From assembly GCA_946221025.1 (NCBI GenBank), contig CAMIMS010000007.1:1-61035 (forward strand): a DNA stretch of 61,035 nucleotides, given 5' to 3'. The notes beneath the pieces are model-generated. The model was given only the letters and a program-made list of their open reading frames with translations, ran no database searches and had not been told where the DNA came from. This stretch comes from an uncultured Pseudoclavibacter sp. GTDB lineage: Bacteria > Actinomycetota > Actinomycetes > Actinomycetales > Microbacteriaceae. The translations under genes and the position numbers were made by a program. Of this stretch, positions 1-9,218 are shown piece by piece (within the stretch, counting starts at the first letter, position 1; the number at the start of each line of letters is the position of its first letter).

Positions 1-2157
1 CGCGTGCTCGCCGAGGGCGGCCACGGCGACCCGCACTCGGTGCTCGGTCAGCACCAGGTCGGCGGCAGCGACACCCGCATCAGCATTCGCGCCCGCCGCC
101 CGATGGCCGAGACGGTCACCGCGATTCTCGCCACATCCGGTGAGTGCGTGCCGCTCCAGCATGTGGCCCACGGCATTTGGGCCGGCGAGCACGAGCACGG
201 TCTCGACGACTACGAGCTTGAAACCACGTACGCGAGTGGGGTGACCTCGCGCGAAGATGACCCGTACCGGTTCATTCCATCCATCGGTGAGCTCGACCTC
301 TACCTCTTTGGCGAGGGCCGTCACGAGCAGCTGTGGCACGTGATGGGCGCGCACGTTCGCGAGCACCACGGAACGCACGCGAGCGTGACCGGCACCTCGT
401 TCACGGTGTGGGCGCCGCGCGCATCCGCCGTTCGCGTGATCGGGTCGTTCAACGATTGGGACGGCACCCGCCACCAGATGCGTCGCCTGGGCGAGCTCGG
501 CGTGTGGGAACTGTTCGTGCCCGGAGTCGAAGCGAACGAGACCTACAAGTTCCAGATCCGCAACCGCGAAGGGTTCTGGGTCGAGAAGGCCGACCCGATG
601 GCCCGGCACACCGAGCACCCGCCGCAGACCGCATCCGTCATCGAAGGGCCCTCGCAGTACAGCTGGGGCGATGACGAGTGGATGCGTGCCCGCGAGGAGC
701 GCGACCCCCACACCGGCCCCATGAGCATCTACGAGATGCACCTGAAGTCGTGGGGTCGCGGCGACAGCTTCCGCGCGATCGCGGATGAACTCATTTCCTA
801 CCTCGATCAGACCGGCTTCACGCACGTGGAGTTCATGCCCCTCTCGGAGCACCCCTTTGGTGGTTCGTGGGGCTACCAGGTCACGGGCTACTACGCTCCG
901 ACTTCTCGCCTTGGTTCGCCGGATGAGCTGCGCTACCTGATCGATCGGCTGCACCAGGCCGGGTACGGCGTCATCATGGACTGGGTGCCCGGGCACTTCC
1001 CGAAGGATGAGTGGGCCCTTGGCCGCTTCGACGGCGAGCCGCTTTACGAGCACCCCGACCCCCGTCGCGGCGAGCAGCCCGACTGGGGCACGTACGTGTT
1101 CGACTTCGGGCGCCCCCAGGTTCGAAACTTCCTCGTCGCGAACGCGCTGTTCTGGCTCGAGGAGTTCCACATCGACGGCCTTCGCGTGGATGCGGTCGCC
1201 TCGATGCTCTACCTCGACTACTCGCGAAGCGGTGACGACTGGCTGCCGAACGAGTTCGGCGGGCGCGAGAACCTCGAAGCGATCGCGTTCCTGCAGGAAG
1301 CGAACGCGACCGCGTACCGCCGCCACCCCGGCATCGCCATGATCGCCGAGGAGTCGACCGCGTGGCCAGGCGTCACCAAGCCCACCGACCTCGACGGGCT
1401 CGGTTTCGGCCTCAAGTGGAACATGGGCTGGATGAACGACACGCTGCGCTACATCGAGAAGGACCCGGTGTACCGCAGCCACCACCACGGCGAGCTGACG
1501 TTCTCATTCGTGTACGCCTGGTCGGAGCGCTACATCCTCCCCATCTCGCACGATGAGGTCGTGCACGGCAAGGGTTCGCTCTTCTCGAAGATGCCGGGCG
1601 ACGCGTGGCGGAAGTTCGCCGGTGTTCGGGCCTACCTCGCCTACATGTGGGGTCACCCCGGCAAGCAGCTGCTGTTCATGGGGCAGGAGTTCGCGCAGGA
1701 GGCCGAGTGGAACGAGTCGCGCGGCCTTGACTGGTGGCTCATGGAACGGCCCGAGAATGCGGGCATTCAGCTCCTCGTCTCGCGCCTGAACGCCCTCTAC
1801 CGCGAGCACCCGGCGCTGTGGGCGCTCGACCACGACCCGTCCGGGTTCCAGTGGATCAACGGCGGCGACGTCGAGAATTCGATTCTCTCGTTCATCCGTC
1901 GGGATGCGAATGACGACGCCATCGTGATGGTGTTCAACTTCAGCGCCCAGCCGCTTCTCGACTACCGCATCGGCGTTCCGCGCTCGGGCACGTGGGGCGA
2001 GATTCTCAACACCGACGACGAGCAGTTCGGGGGTTCGGGCAAGGTGAACGCATCCGAGATCTCGACTGAGGCGGAGGCGGCCAAGGGGCTCGAGCAGTCG
2101 ATCTCGATCACGGTGCCGCCGCTTGGCGCCGCGTGGTTCCGTCACGAGCGCGACTAG
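1..2157 (+). CDS. glgB: 1,4-alpha-glucan branching enzyme GlgB (5' end cut by window edge)
   Basis: GlgB forms the alpha-1,6 branches of glycogen by transferring cut alpha-1,4 chains. The frame is open from base 1, so the start lies outside the window. The motif DPHSVLGQH lies at the very beginning, followed by a CBM48-type domain and a GH13 barrel. The catalytic triad is intact: nucleophile Asp397 in RVDAVAS, acid Glu450 in AEEST and Asp518 in SHDEVVHG, counted from base 1. These sit exactly 8 residues below E. coli numbering (405, 458, 526), so only a short N-terminus is missing. It is followed by a strong bidirectional hairpin terminator and converges on the minus-strand gene behind it. 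Confidence 0.96.
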   Translation, partial: RVLAEGGHGDPHSVLGQHQVGGSDTRISIRARRPMAETVTAILATSGECVPLQHVAHGIWAGEHEHGLDDYELETTYASGVTSREDDPYRFIPSIGELDLYLFGEGRHEQLWHVMGAHVREHHGTHASVTGTSFTVWAPRASAVRVIGSFNDWDGTRHQMRRLGELGVWELFVPGVEANETYKFQIRNREGFWVEKADPMARHTEHPPQTASVIEGPSQYSWGDDEWMRAREERDPHTGPMSIYEMHLKSWGRGDSFRAIADELISYLDQTGFTHVEFMPLSEHPFGGSWGYQVTGYYAPTSRLGSPDELRYLIDRLHQAGYGVIMDWVPGHFPKDEWALGRFDGEPLYEHPDPRRGEQPDWGTYVFDFGRPQVRNFLVANALFWLEEFHIDGLRVDAVASMLYLDYSRSGDDWLPNEFGGRENLEAIAFLQEANATAYRRHPGIAMIAEESTAWPGVTKPTDLDGLGFGLKWNMGWMNDTLRYIEKDPVYRSHHHGELTFSFVYAWSERYILPISHDEVVHGKGSLFSKMPGDAWRKFAGVRAYLAYMWGHPGKQLLFMGQEFAQEAEWNESRGLDWWLMERPENAGIQLLVSRLNALYREHPALWALDHDPSGFQWINGGDVENSILSFIRRDANDDAIVMVFNFSAQPLLDYRIGVPRSGTWGEILNTDDEQFGGSGKVNASEISTEAEAAKGLEQSISITVPPLGAAWFRHERD

Positions 2158-2168
2158 CGCTCCCCCAT

Positions 2169-2214
2169 AACGCGAAACGCGCCCCGGAGGTTCAACCGGG
2201 GCGCGTTTCGCGTT
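2169..2214. terminator. bidirectional hairpin terminator after glgB
   Basis: Perfect 19-bp inverted repeat (2169-2187 and 2196-2214) with an 8-nt loop in the gap between two convergent genes. There is no clear T tract on either side, as is common in high-GC actinobacteria. Confidence 0.8.
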
Positions 2215-2232
2215 CGCCGAGGGCGCGAGCGG

Positions 2233-3234
2233 TCAGAAGAGCATGCTCGCGAGGCGGGCGCGGGCTGCGCCCACCCGCGGGTCGTCGCCGACCACCACGA
2301 ACAGTTCGAGCAGACGCTCACGCGCCCGGTCTTTGCCCGGCTGGTCGAGGGTCGGATACAGGTCGAGGATGCGGTCAAACGCATCCTGCACGTGCCCGCC
2401 CGACAGGTCGAGGTCTGCCACATCCAGCTGCGCGTCGAGATCGCCCGGTGCGAGCGCTGCGCGGTTGCGGATCTCGTCAAGCGACTTTCCGTCGAGGCGG
2501 TCAAGCAGCTTCACCTGTGCGAGACCCGCCTTCGCCTCGTCATCGGCCGGTCGCTCGGTGAGCACCCGCTCGTATTCGGCGATCGCTTCCCGGTAGTCGC
2601 GGCGTTCGATGGCCGCGTACGCCGCTTCGAGGTGCGGCGGAATCTCGGGCTCTGCCGGTCCCTGGTCGGGCTGCTCCTGCCCCGCGGCGCCTTCGATCGT
2701 GACGCGACCGTTCAGGCCCTGCTGCGCGGCGACCTGCAGGAGCTCTGCGACCAGCTGCTCGAGCTCATCCGCACCGATGGGCGATGCGATCAGCGGCAGC
2801 GGGCGACCACTGATGATGGCCACAACCTGCGCCTGGGCGCCGAGATCGGGGTATGCGTCAAGGTCCAGGCGCAGCAGCACCGTCCGACCCTGCTGGGCGC
2901 GCACGATCGAGGCGAGCGCCTGGCCGGTCTGTTTGAGCGCGGTGTTCGCGGCCGAATGCATCTCGACGAGCACGGGAAGGAACTGCGAGAGCTGCACGAA
3001 CTGCTCGAACAGGCGCGGATCCCCGTCGACGACCGCATCCGGAAGACTCGCCACCACATCGCCCGCCGCGGGAGCGCCCTCCGCGCGGCCTGCGCCGCCA
3101 GCGGTAGCCGGACCGCCGCCCGGTGCCGGTTGGTCGCCAGCACAGCGCGGTGGCGCTTCGGCACGGCTCACGATCGACGAGAGATCCACCGCGGATGAGA
3201 GGTGGCGGGCGGGAAGGTCACGGGGATCAGTCAC
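2233..3234 (-). CDS. thioredoxin-like/TPR protein (YbbN/CnoX-like co-chaperone)
   Basis: 333 residues. After a Gly/Ala/Pro-rich N-terminus comes a thioredoxin-fold segment (about 75-170) recognisable by QFLPVLVEM and the later LRLDLDAYP and PLPLIASP. The CXXC position is SAAN-like and there is no redox cysteine. The C-terminal half (about 195-333) carries TPR-like helices such as AAIERRDYREAIAEYERVL. This architecture matches YbbN/CnoX proteins, which hold unfolded clients for GroEL/DnaK; the client-holding role here is inferred from the family. The GTG start follows the stop of the upstream gene with no gap, so translation is probably coupled. Confidence 0.8.
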   Translation of the reverse strand: MTDPRDLPARHLSSAVDLSSIVSRAEAPPRCAGDQPAPGGGPATAGGAGRAEGAPAAGDVVASLPDAVVDGDPRLFEQFVQLSQFLPVLVEMHSAANTALKQTGQALASIVRAQQGRTVLLRLDLDAYPDLGAQAQVVAIISGRPLPLIASPIGADELEQLVAELLQVAAQQGLNGRVTIEGAAGQEQPDQGPAEPEIPPHLEAAYAAIERRDYREAIAEYERVLTERPADDEAKAGLAQVKLLDRLDGKSLDEIRNRAALAPGDLDAQLDVADLDLSGGHVQDAFDRILDLYPTLDQPGKDRARERLLELFVVVGDDPRVGAARARLASMLF

Positions 3235-5706
3235 TTAAACCTCGCTGGGATCGAGTTGACGGGCGCTGGTGAGTGTTTGCGAGTACCCGATCAGGCGCAC
3301 CTGGCCGTCGGACGACGCCGGCGGCACGTAGAAGAGCAGCTGATCGGTGTACACCTTGTCAAAGCCGCTGCGCGATTGCGCCGTTCCGGCAAGAGCGGCC
3401 GTTGAGCCGTTGACGCTAATGGAGGCGAGCTCCGTCTTCGCCGACAGGCGCTCGGTCTCCTCGAGCGTCACCGCGACAATCGCGCCCTCATCCAGGGTCG
3501 CCGCGCCAATGGGTGCCTGCTGACCGGGGCGCACGCCGAAGTCGAGCTTCACCGCATCCGCATCCAGCTGCGCAAGCTGCTGCTTACGGTATGCCTGCCC
3601 AATCTGCGGCAGAAGCGGATCATCGGCGATGGCGAAGTTGCCCGCCTGCGCAGATCCTTCACCGTTCGCGATCACATCTCCGTATGCGGCAGCGATCTGC
3701 TCGGGCGGCATCTTCAACCCCTGAACCACATCGCTAAGCGGCTTCGCGCCAATATCCGAGGGCGCTGCCGACGGAAGCTCCGCGTTCGGCACAAGGTTCA
3801 CCAGGTGTTCGACCTTGTACCACTCGCGGGGGTTGTTCTGCACGAGCGTCACCGCCGACGGGGTTTGGCTGAGCGGGTCCTCCGGCTGCACGATCGCGAT
3901 CACCGTGCGGGGCCATTCTTTGGTCGCGACCGGCAGCACGTACGCCACCTCCCCGGTCGGGAACGGAATCGGCTCCGGCAGGGACGGGTCGGCCTTGCGC
4001 GCCTTGTACATCGCGGCGCGTTCAGCGAACGCGGAGCCCGAAAAGCGCATCGACAACTGCTTCGCATCGATCTTCTGGTCCGACTCCTGCGCGCGTTTCG
4101 AGACATCGGCGAGGATGCGTTCGAGCTGCGCGGCGTTCAGCGCCGGCGGCGCCGCCCCCTCCTGCAGAATCGCCTCATCGACCGTGGAGGTCGGTGTTCC
4201 GGTGGGGTTCTCCTCGGCGCCTCCGAGTGCCTCGGGCCACATTTCGGGCGAACAGCCGGAGAGTCCGAGCGATGCCGACAGCCCGATCGCTGCGACGCTG
4301 AAGAGGCGCTTGGGCGCGCTCGACCGGTTTCGTCCTCTGGGCCGCTTCCACTTCGACTCCTCGGGGCTGCCACTCACGGACGGGTCGCCCGCGTCGACAT
4401 CTGAGGAGCCGTCGGAATCGTCGGTGTCGTCGCCGTCCTGATCGTCATACCCGTACGCATCCTCGCCGTACTCCTCCGAGTATGTCGGCTGCGTCGCATC
4501 GTCGGTGAACGATGCTTCCTGGTCCTCTCCGTAGCCGTACCACTCGGCGTCTTCGGCGACCGGTTCGACTCCGAGAACCTGCCGCGGCGGTTCAATGAGG
4601 TCGTCAACGCGGGTTTCTTCGCCCCACTGGTCGACGGATGAGCTGGAAGCCGGGTACTGCGGGGACGGTTCAATGAGATCGGGCGCGCCGAACTCGTCGA
4701 AGACCGTGTCGACGTGCTCCTCCGCCGTGTCGTAGCCGGGGTCGATCGCGTATCCGGATTCGTCCGCGGAATCGGACTCATCCTCGAAGCTGTGCTCGGC
4801 ATAGCGTTCCGGCCCGTCGGAGTCGACCGCCGATGGCTCTTCGAGGAGCGAATCTTCCTGCGCGAGCTGTTCCGGATTCTCGTTGTACGCCGGATCTTCA
4901 AGCGCTTCGGCGCCGGCGTATCCCTCCGGTTCGCTCTCGTCTTCAGCGGTGTCGGCATCGATCTCGGCGACGCTTGCCCCCGCTCCATCGGTCTGGGGTT
5001 GGCGTCCCGGCGCTTTGGCCATGACGGGCACTCGACCGGATGGTGCCGTAGCGAGGCGGCGCTGTTCTTCACGCATCTTGATGAGTTCCCGCAGCAGCAG
5101 TGCCAGTGCGGCAACGAGCGCGATCGAGCCACCCAGCAGGAGCGGGCCCGACCACGGGGCACGGCCGGCCGACGGCCAGGCAACGGTCACCGACTTCACG
5201 GCGGGAACACCCGGCTTGGTGGCGACCATGACCGAGTAGCCGGGCGGAAGCTCTGTCGAGAAGGTCTTCGACCCCTCGCTCTCGTATTCGGCCGTCCACA
5301 TGTCGTTTCCGGCGGGCGTTGCGGTATCGGGCGACGTGCCGGTGTTCGCAAACGTGACCGCGCCGTTCTCACCGAGGCTCGCGTCGGTGTGCTTGGACTG
5401 GCCGAGCCAACCGGCAACGTCAATGTCGCGGCCAACCACGATGATCGCCGGTCCCCCACTCTCGATGGTGATCTCTTGCCCGCCGCGGTGGCGGGTGAGC
5501 ACCTCGCCGGGAATCACGACGTAGTTCGCGCTATCGGCGGTCTGTCCCGCCACGCTCAGGCTCGTCGCGTTCGCGGCGAGGGCCATGTGGATGCCGGCGG
5601 CTACGAACAGGCCCAGGCTCAGCAGGAACGTGAGGATCGCTGAGAGAAATCGCACGCGGGGTCTCCTCGGTGGGGCGGTCAGGGTGTCGATCGTGACTGC
5701 GGGCAA
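3235..5706 (-). CDS. multi-pass envelope protein with acidic linker and internal lipobox
   Basis: 823 residues, function not recognised. In order: a basic N-terminus and first membrane segment (about 19-45), an extracytoplasmic beta-rich domain, a second membrane segment (about 185-207), a very acidic low-complexity linker rich in Glu, Asp, Ser and Tyr (about 220-455), a basic patch, then a third hydrophobic stretch ending in LSGCSPEMW with Cys485. A second extracytoplasmic domain of about 335 residues follows. The third stretch looks like a lipoprotein signal but is internal. Similar proteins occur as hypotheticals in related actinobacteria. It is co-directional and contiguous with the thioredoxin-like gene, suggesting an envelope or protein-quality link, which is only inference. 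Confidence 0.65.
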   Translation of the reverse strand: MPAVTIDTLTAPPRRPRVRFLSAILTFLLSLGLFVAAGIHMALAANATSLSVAGQTADSANYVVIPGEVLTRHRGGQEITIESGGPAIIVVGRDIDVAGWLGQSKHTDASLGENGAVTFANTGTSPDTATPAGNDMWTAEYESEGSKTFSTELPPGYSVMVATKPGVPAVKSVTVAWPSAGRAPWSGPLLLGGSIALVAALALLLRELIKMREEQRRLATAPSGRVPVMAKAPGRQPQTDGAGASVAEIDADTAEDESEPEGYAGAEALEDPAYNENPEQLAQEDSLLEEPSAVDSDGPERYAEHSFEDESDSADESGYAIDPGYDTAEEHVDTVFDEFGAPDLIEPSPQYPASSSSVDQWGEETRVDDLIEPPRQVLGVEPVAEDAEWYGYGEDQEASFTDDATQPTYSEEYGEDAYGYDDQDGDDTDDSDGSSDVDAGDPSVSGSPEESKWKRPRGRNRSSAPKRLFSVAAIGLSASLGLSGCSPEMWPEALGGAEENPTGTPTSTVDEAILQEGAAPPALNAAQLERILADVSKRAQESDQKIDAKQLSMRFSGSAFAERAAMYKARKADPSLPEPIPFPTGEVAYVLPVATKEWPRTVIAIVQPEDPLSQTPSAVTLVQNNPREWYKVEHLVNLVPNAELPSAAPSDIGAKPLSDVVQGLKMPPEQIAAAYGDVIANGEGSAQAGNFAIADDPLLPQIGQAYRKQQLAQLDADAVKLDFGVRPGQQAPIGAATLDEGAIVAVTLEETERLSAKTELASISVNGSTAALAGTAQSRSGFDKVYTDQLLFYVPPASSDGQVRLIGYSQTLTSARQLDPSEV

Positions 5707-5944
5707 CGCGAATGGGGGTTCGCGTGCCGATCTGGCGCATCCGTAGACGCGATGTCTGCTGCGTACGCTAGTCGACCCCTATCCGGATGCCCCGAAATCG
5801 CGGGCTCGGCGGGCATTTCGGGGTCCGATCTCCTAGCGCACGAGGATGAGGAGCATCCGCACATTTTGTCGGCGGGTCGCGTCTAAGATTTCCGCGTATT
5901 GCGAACCAGCCGCCGATGAGCGGCCGTCAGGAGGGGAATTGGCA
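5707..5944. promoter_or_regulatory. divergent promoter region before the envelope and coiled-coil genes
   Basis: 238 nt between two divergently read genes. On the plus side the best -10 is TAAGAT at 5884-5889; I see no convincing -35 at the right distance. The ribosome binding site GGAGGGG (5930-5936) lies 8 nt before GTG 5945 and only 2 nt before TTG 5939, which decides the start. On the minus side TAGCGT near 5767-5772 (read on the minus strand) is a possible -10. Confidence 0.45.
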
Positions 5945-7858
5945 GTGACGCCTGAGGACTTCATCTTCAGCACGGCGATGCGCGGTTACAACCGCGAAGA
6001 GGTCGACGAGGTGATCGCACGACTGCGGCGAGATCTCGATGCTGCCAACTCGCAGGCTTCCCAGCAGGGCCAGGCCAATGCACGCGAGATGCAGGCGCTT
6101 CGTACGCGCGTGAATGAGCTCGAGACCGACCTGCGCGAGCGCGAGTCGCCAAGCTACACCGGGCTCGGTCAGCGTCTGGCGGGAACGCTGTCGACCGCGG
6201 AGGAGCAGGCGCAGTCGATCGTGCGCGACGCGACCGTGAAGGGGGAGCGGATCGAAGCCGATGCGCGTTCACTGGCCGAGCGCATCCACGCCGACGCCGA
6301 CGGCTACGCCGCCCGCACGCGTGAAGAAGCGGAACAGCGCGCTACGCGCATCGTTGAAGAGGCCCGCGAGCAGGCCGAATCGGTGCGCGAGAACACGCGC
6401 GAGGAGCTTGAGCTCGCGCGCGCCAACCAGGAACACGAGATCAACACGGTCAAGCAGCAGGTCACGGCGCAGCTTCGCGAGATGCGCCACAACGTCAACC
6501 GCGATATTGAGCTGGCCAAGGCGAACTCGGAGGTTGAGCTCGCTTCGATGCGCGAATCGACCGAAGACCAGCTTCGCAAGGGCCGCGAGGAGCTCGCCGA
6601 AAAGGTGCGCGCACTCGAGACCGATCGCATCAAGCTCGACCAGGACCTCGGCGCTAAGCGCGGGGAGCACGAGCGTGACCTCGCCGCCAAGCGCGACGAG
6701 TTCGAGCGCAAGCTCGCGGCCGAGCGGCAGCAGGCGGCAAGCGAAATCGCCCGGCAGAAAGAGGTCGCGGCGCAGGAGATCGCGAAGCTCCGTGCCGAAC
6801 TCGACGTCGAGCTCGCCTCGAAGCGACGCGATGCCGAGCAGGACCGCATCACCTCGGGTCGTCGCGCTGAAGCGGCCGCCCGCAAGCTCATCGACGACGC
6901 CACCGAGCAGCTTGCCGAGCTGAACCAGCAAAGCGAGAAGGTTCGTCGCGATGCCGGGCAGCTCATGGCCGAGGCACGCAAGCGCGCGCAGAACACGCTC
7001 GCCGAAGCAGAGCAGAAGGCCGCCGCGACACTGCAGGCCGCCGATGAGCGCTCCCGCAAGGAGCTGGAGGAGCTCAAGGAGCGCACGCTCGTTGAGACCC
7101 GTCAGGCACAGGCTCGCCTCACGAAGATTCGCAATGAGCGCGCCCAGCTTGAGGACTACCTCGAGCGCATCCGCAACCTGTTCGTGAGCACGGGCCTGGT
7201 TCAGGCAAGCCGCCGCTTCGACGAGATTCGGGATGAAGAGGCCGAGCGCCAGCAAAAAGCGCAGGAGGCTGAGGCGGCCGAGCGGGCCAACGCTGATTCG
7301 ATCGATGAGCGCGAGCGCACCGAACGCGACAAGCAACAGTCGTCCAAGCGCACCGCCGACGGGGAGGGCGACGACGACGCGGTCACCGAGGCGTCGAAGA
7401 CGGACCGTGAGAGCTCGTCTCGTGATGACGAGTCCGAGCAGAAGCGGGGCCGCGATCAGGATTCGACGAAGCGCGACGAGGTGAAGCCGCGCGAATCCGA
7501 CCCGTCCGCGACAACCGAGGCGCTCGGCAACCGTGTCAACACGGTCAAGCAGAGCTTCACCCAAGATGTCGAGCTCGACGAGGCACCCGCTCGGAGCCAG
7601 AACACCAAGAGCGGTGACGAAACCGCGTCGACGGCAACACCGCCGAAGGCATCGTGGGTTCGCTACTCGGAGTCAGCCGCCCGCAGCAAGCGGCAGCAGG
7701 AAACCAGCGCGAACAAGCCTGGCCGCGACACGCTCCTTGAGAGCACCGACGAGGTGCAGACCGAGGTGTTCGATCGCCGTGAGGTCGACCCGACGCTCGA
7801 CACCAAGGACGCGAACACTGAGACCGCTGCGGCAGCCAATGACAGCGCCCGTTCCTAG
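5945..7858 (+). CDS. DivIVA-domain long coiled-coil protein (polar growth/filament type)
   Basis: 637 residues from GTG 5945, chosen because GGAGGGG lies 8 nt upstream and the protein then begins with the DivIVA-type module VTPEDFIFSTAMRGYNREEV. From about 40 to 430 the sequence is uninterrupted heptad coiled coil rich in Glu, Arg, Ala and Lys, including AAR-, DAT- and EAR-type repeats like those in Streptomyces Scy or DivIVA-related cellulose-binding proteins. A highly charged disordered tail (about 440-637) follows. These proteins act as cytoskeletal scaffolds at poles or septa. It overlaps the transporter gene downstream by 20 nt, so the two are co-expressed. Confidence 0.8.
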   Translation: MTPEDFIFSTAMRGYNREEVDEVIARLRRDLDAANSQASQQGQANAREMQALRTRVNELETDLRERESPSYTGLGQRLAGTLSTAEEQAQSIVRDATVKGERIEADARSLAERIHADADGYAARTREEAEQRATRIVEEAREQAESVRENTREELELARANQEHEINTVKQQVTAQLREMRHNVNRDIELAKANSEVELASMRESTEDQLRKGREELAEKVRALETDRIKLDQDLGAKRGEHERDLAAKRDEFERKLAAERQQAASEIARQKEVAAQEIAKLRAELDVELASKRRDAEQDRITSGRRAEAAARKLIDDATEQLAELNQQSEKVRRDAGQLMAEARKRAQNTLAEAEQKAAATLQAADERSRKELEELKERTLVETRQAQARLTKIRNERAQLEDYLERIRNLFVSTGLVQASRRFDEIRDEEAERQQKAQEAEAAERANADSIDERERTERDKQQSSKRTADGEGDDDAVTEASKTDRESSSRDDESEQKRGRDQDSTKRDEVKPRESDPSATTEALGNRVNTVKQSFTQDVELDEAPARSQNTKSGDETASTATPPKASWVRYSESAARSKRQQETSANKPGRDTLLESTDEVQTEVFDRREVDPTLDTKDANTETAAAANDSARS

Positions 7859-9158
7859 CGGAGCGGAGTCGGGTTCGCAGACACCGAACCCGACCGAGCA
7901 GACACAACCGGCGAACGAGGACATCGTCGATAACGGGGCCACTGCCCCGGCCAAGGCCGATGCCGGATCCGACTCGGGTCCGGCATCGGCCGATGCCGTC
8001 GAGTCCGAGGCGGCGCCGGCCGCTATCAACGCAATGATCAGCGACGACGTCGCGCCTGCGACCAGGCCCGCGTCGAATGGCTCGTCGCGGCTTGAAACCG
8101 GCCGCAATCTCGTGCGAATCGAGAACCCGTTCCGTTCGGGGCTCCTCGCTGCCGCGGGCGTCATGTTCGCGATCGGGCTCGCCTCGATCCTCATGGCGCT
8201 CGGAACCGTTCTCACCTACGTTGGCGCGGCGCTCTTTCTCGCACTCGGCATGGAGCCGATCATCTCCTGGCTCGAGAAACGCAAGTGGCCACGACCACTC
8301 GCGATCCTCACGACCGTATTCACGGTGTTCGGCGTATTCGCCGCGCTCATCTGGGCGATGATCCCGTCGATCGTCGAGCAGGCCGGCCTCGTCTCCGCGC
8401 GCTACGGCGTGATCGCCGAGCAACTGGCCGGGTCGAATGTCATCGAGTGGTTGGACGAGACCTTCCCCGATCTCGACGCCCAGGCGGCCGTGTCGGGGGC
8501 GCTGTCCTGGCTTCGCCAGAACGTGACCGTCATTACCGGTGGCGTGCTGCAGTGGGGCGCGAGCGTGGTGAACGGGTTCTTCGGTGCCATCATCATCGGC
8601 ATCCTCACGCTCTACTTCGTGTCGAGCATGAACTCGATTCAGGGCGCCTTCTACCGCCTGCTCCCCCGCAGCCGCCGTAAGAAGGCCGCTGAGATCACGA
8701 ACGAGATCACCGGCTCAGTCGGCAAGTACGTGATCGGTCAGACGTCGCTGGCCATGGTCAACGGCGTGCTGACCTTCGCCTTCATGACGATTGCAGGCGG
8801 CGCCTTGCCGGCCGTGTTCGCGCTCGTCGCGTTCATGGGTTCGCTCATCCCGCTCGTGGGAACGCTCACCTCGTCGATCATCATCGTGCTCGCACAGCTC
8901 GCCCTCGGGGATCCCGGCAGCCCCCTCTGGTGGATCGCGGCGATCTACTACGTCGTCTACATGCAGATCGAGGCATACGTGATCTCGCCGCGCATTATGT
9001 CGTCGGCGGTGTCGGTTCCGGGCCCGATCGTGGTGATCGCGGCGCTGACCGGAGGAACCCTCATGGGCATCTTTGGCGCGCTCATCGCGATCCCCGTGGC
9101 CGCGAGCATTCTCATCCTCGTGAACCGGCTGGTGATCCCCCACCAGGACGCCAGGTAG
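7839..9158 (+). CDS. AI-2E family (PerM/YdiK-type) membrane transporter
   Basis: 439 residues. The ATG at 7839 lies inside the last codons of the coiled-coil gene; longer in-frame openings upstream only read that gene out of frame. Residues 1-95 are disordered and Pro/Ala/Asp-rich, followed by about eight membrane segments with the usual AI-2E/UPF0118 pattern: two N-terminal segments (AAGVMFAIGLASILMALG), a soluble middle, and a C-terminal bundle with GSLIPLVGTLTSS and YVISPRIMSS. The family exports small molecules or ions; substrate unknown here. The 20-nt overlap implies translational coupling. Confidence 0.88.
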   Translation: MTAPVPSGAESGSQTPNPTEQTQPANEDIVDNGATAPAKADAGSDSGPASADAVESEAAPAAINAMISDDVAPATRPASNGSSRLETGRNLVRIENPFRSGLLAAAGVMFAIGLASILMALGTVLTYVGAALFLALGMEPIISWLEKRKWPRPLAILTTVFTVFGVFAALIWAMIPSIVEQAGLVSARYGVIAEQLAGSNVIEWLDETFPDLDAQAAVSGALSWLRQNVTVITGGVLQWGASVVNGFFGAIIIGILTLYFVSSMNSIQGAFYRLLPRSRRKKAAEITNEITGSVGKYVIGQTSLAMVNGVLTFAFMTIAGGALPAVFALVAFMGSLIPLVGTLTSSIIIVLAQLALGDPGSPLWWIAAIYYVVYMQIEAYVISPRIMSSAVSVPGPIVVIAALTGGTLMGIFGALIAIPVAASILILVNRLVIPHQDAR

Positions 9159-9167
9159 CGATCCGCC

Positions 9168-9211
9168 CGGCGTTCGCCCGTGCGTGCAACGCAAGCCGGG
9201 CGCGAACGCCG
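9168..9211. terminator. bidirectional hairpin between convergent genes
   Basis: Arms 9168-9180 and 9197-9211 pair over 13 bp with one bulged base, in the short gap between the AI-2E transporter and the hydrolase. Confidence 0.65.
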
Positions 9212-9218
9212 CTTGGGG

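Noticed and set aside
6269..7564. 431-codon minus-strand frame opposite the coiled-coil gene, Leu/Ala-rich like a membrane protein
   Set aside because: The Leu richness is the complement of repeated GAG/AAG/GAA codons of the coiled coil.
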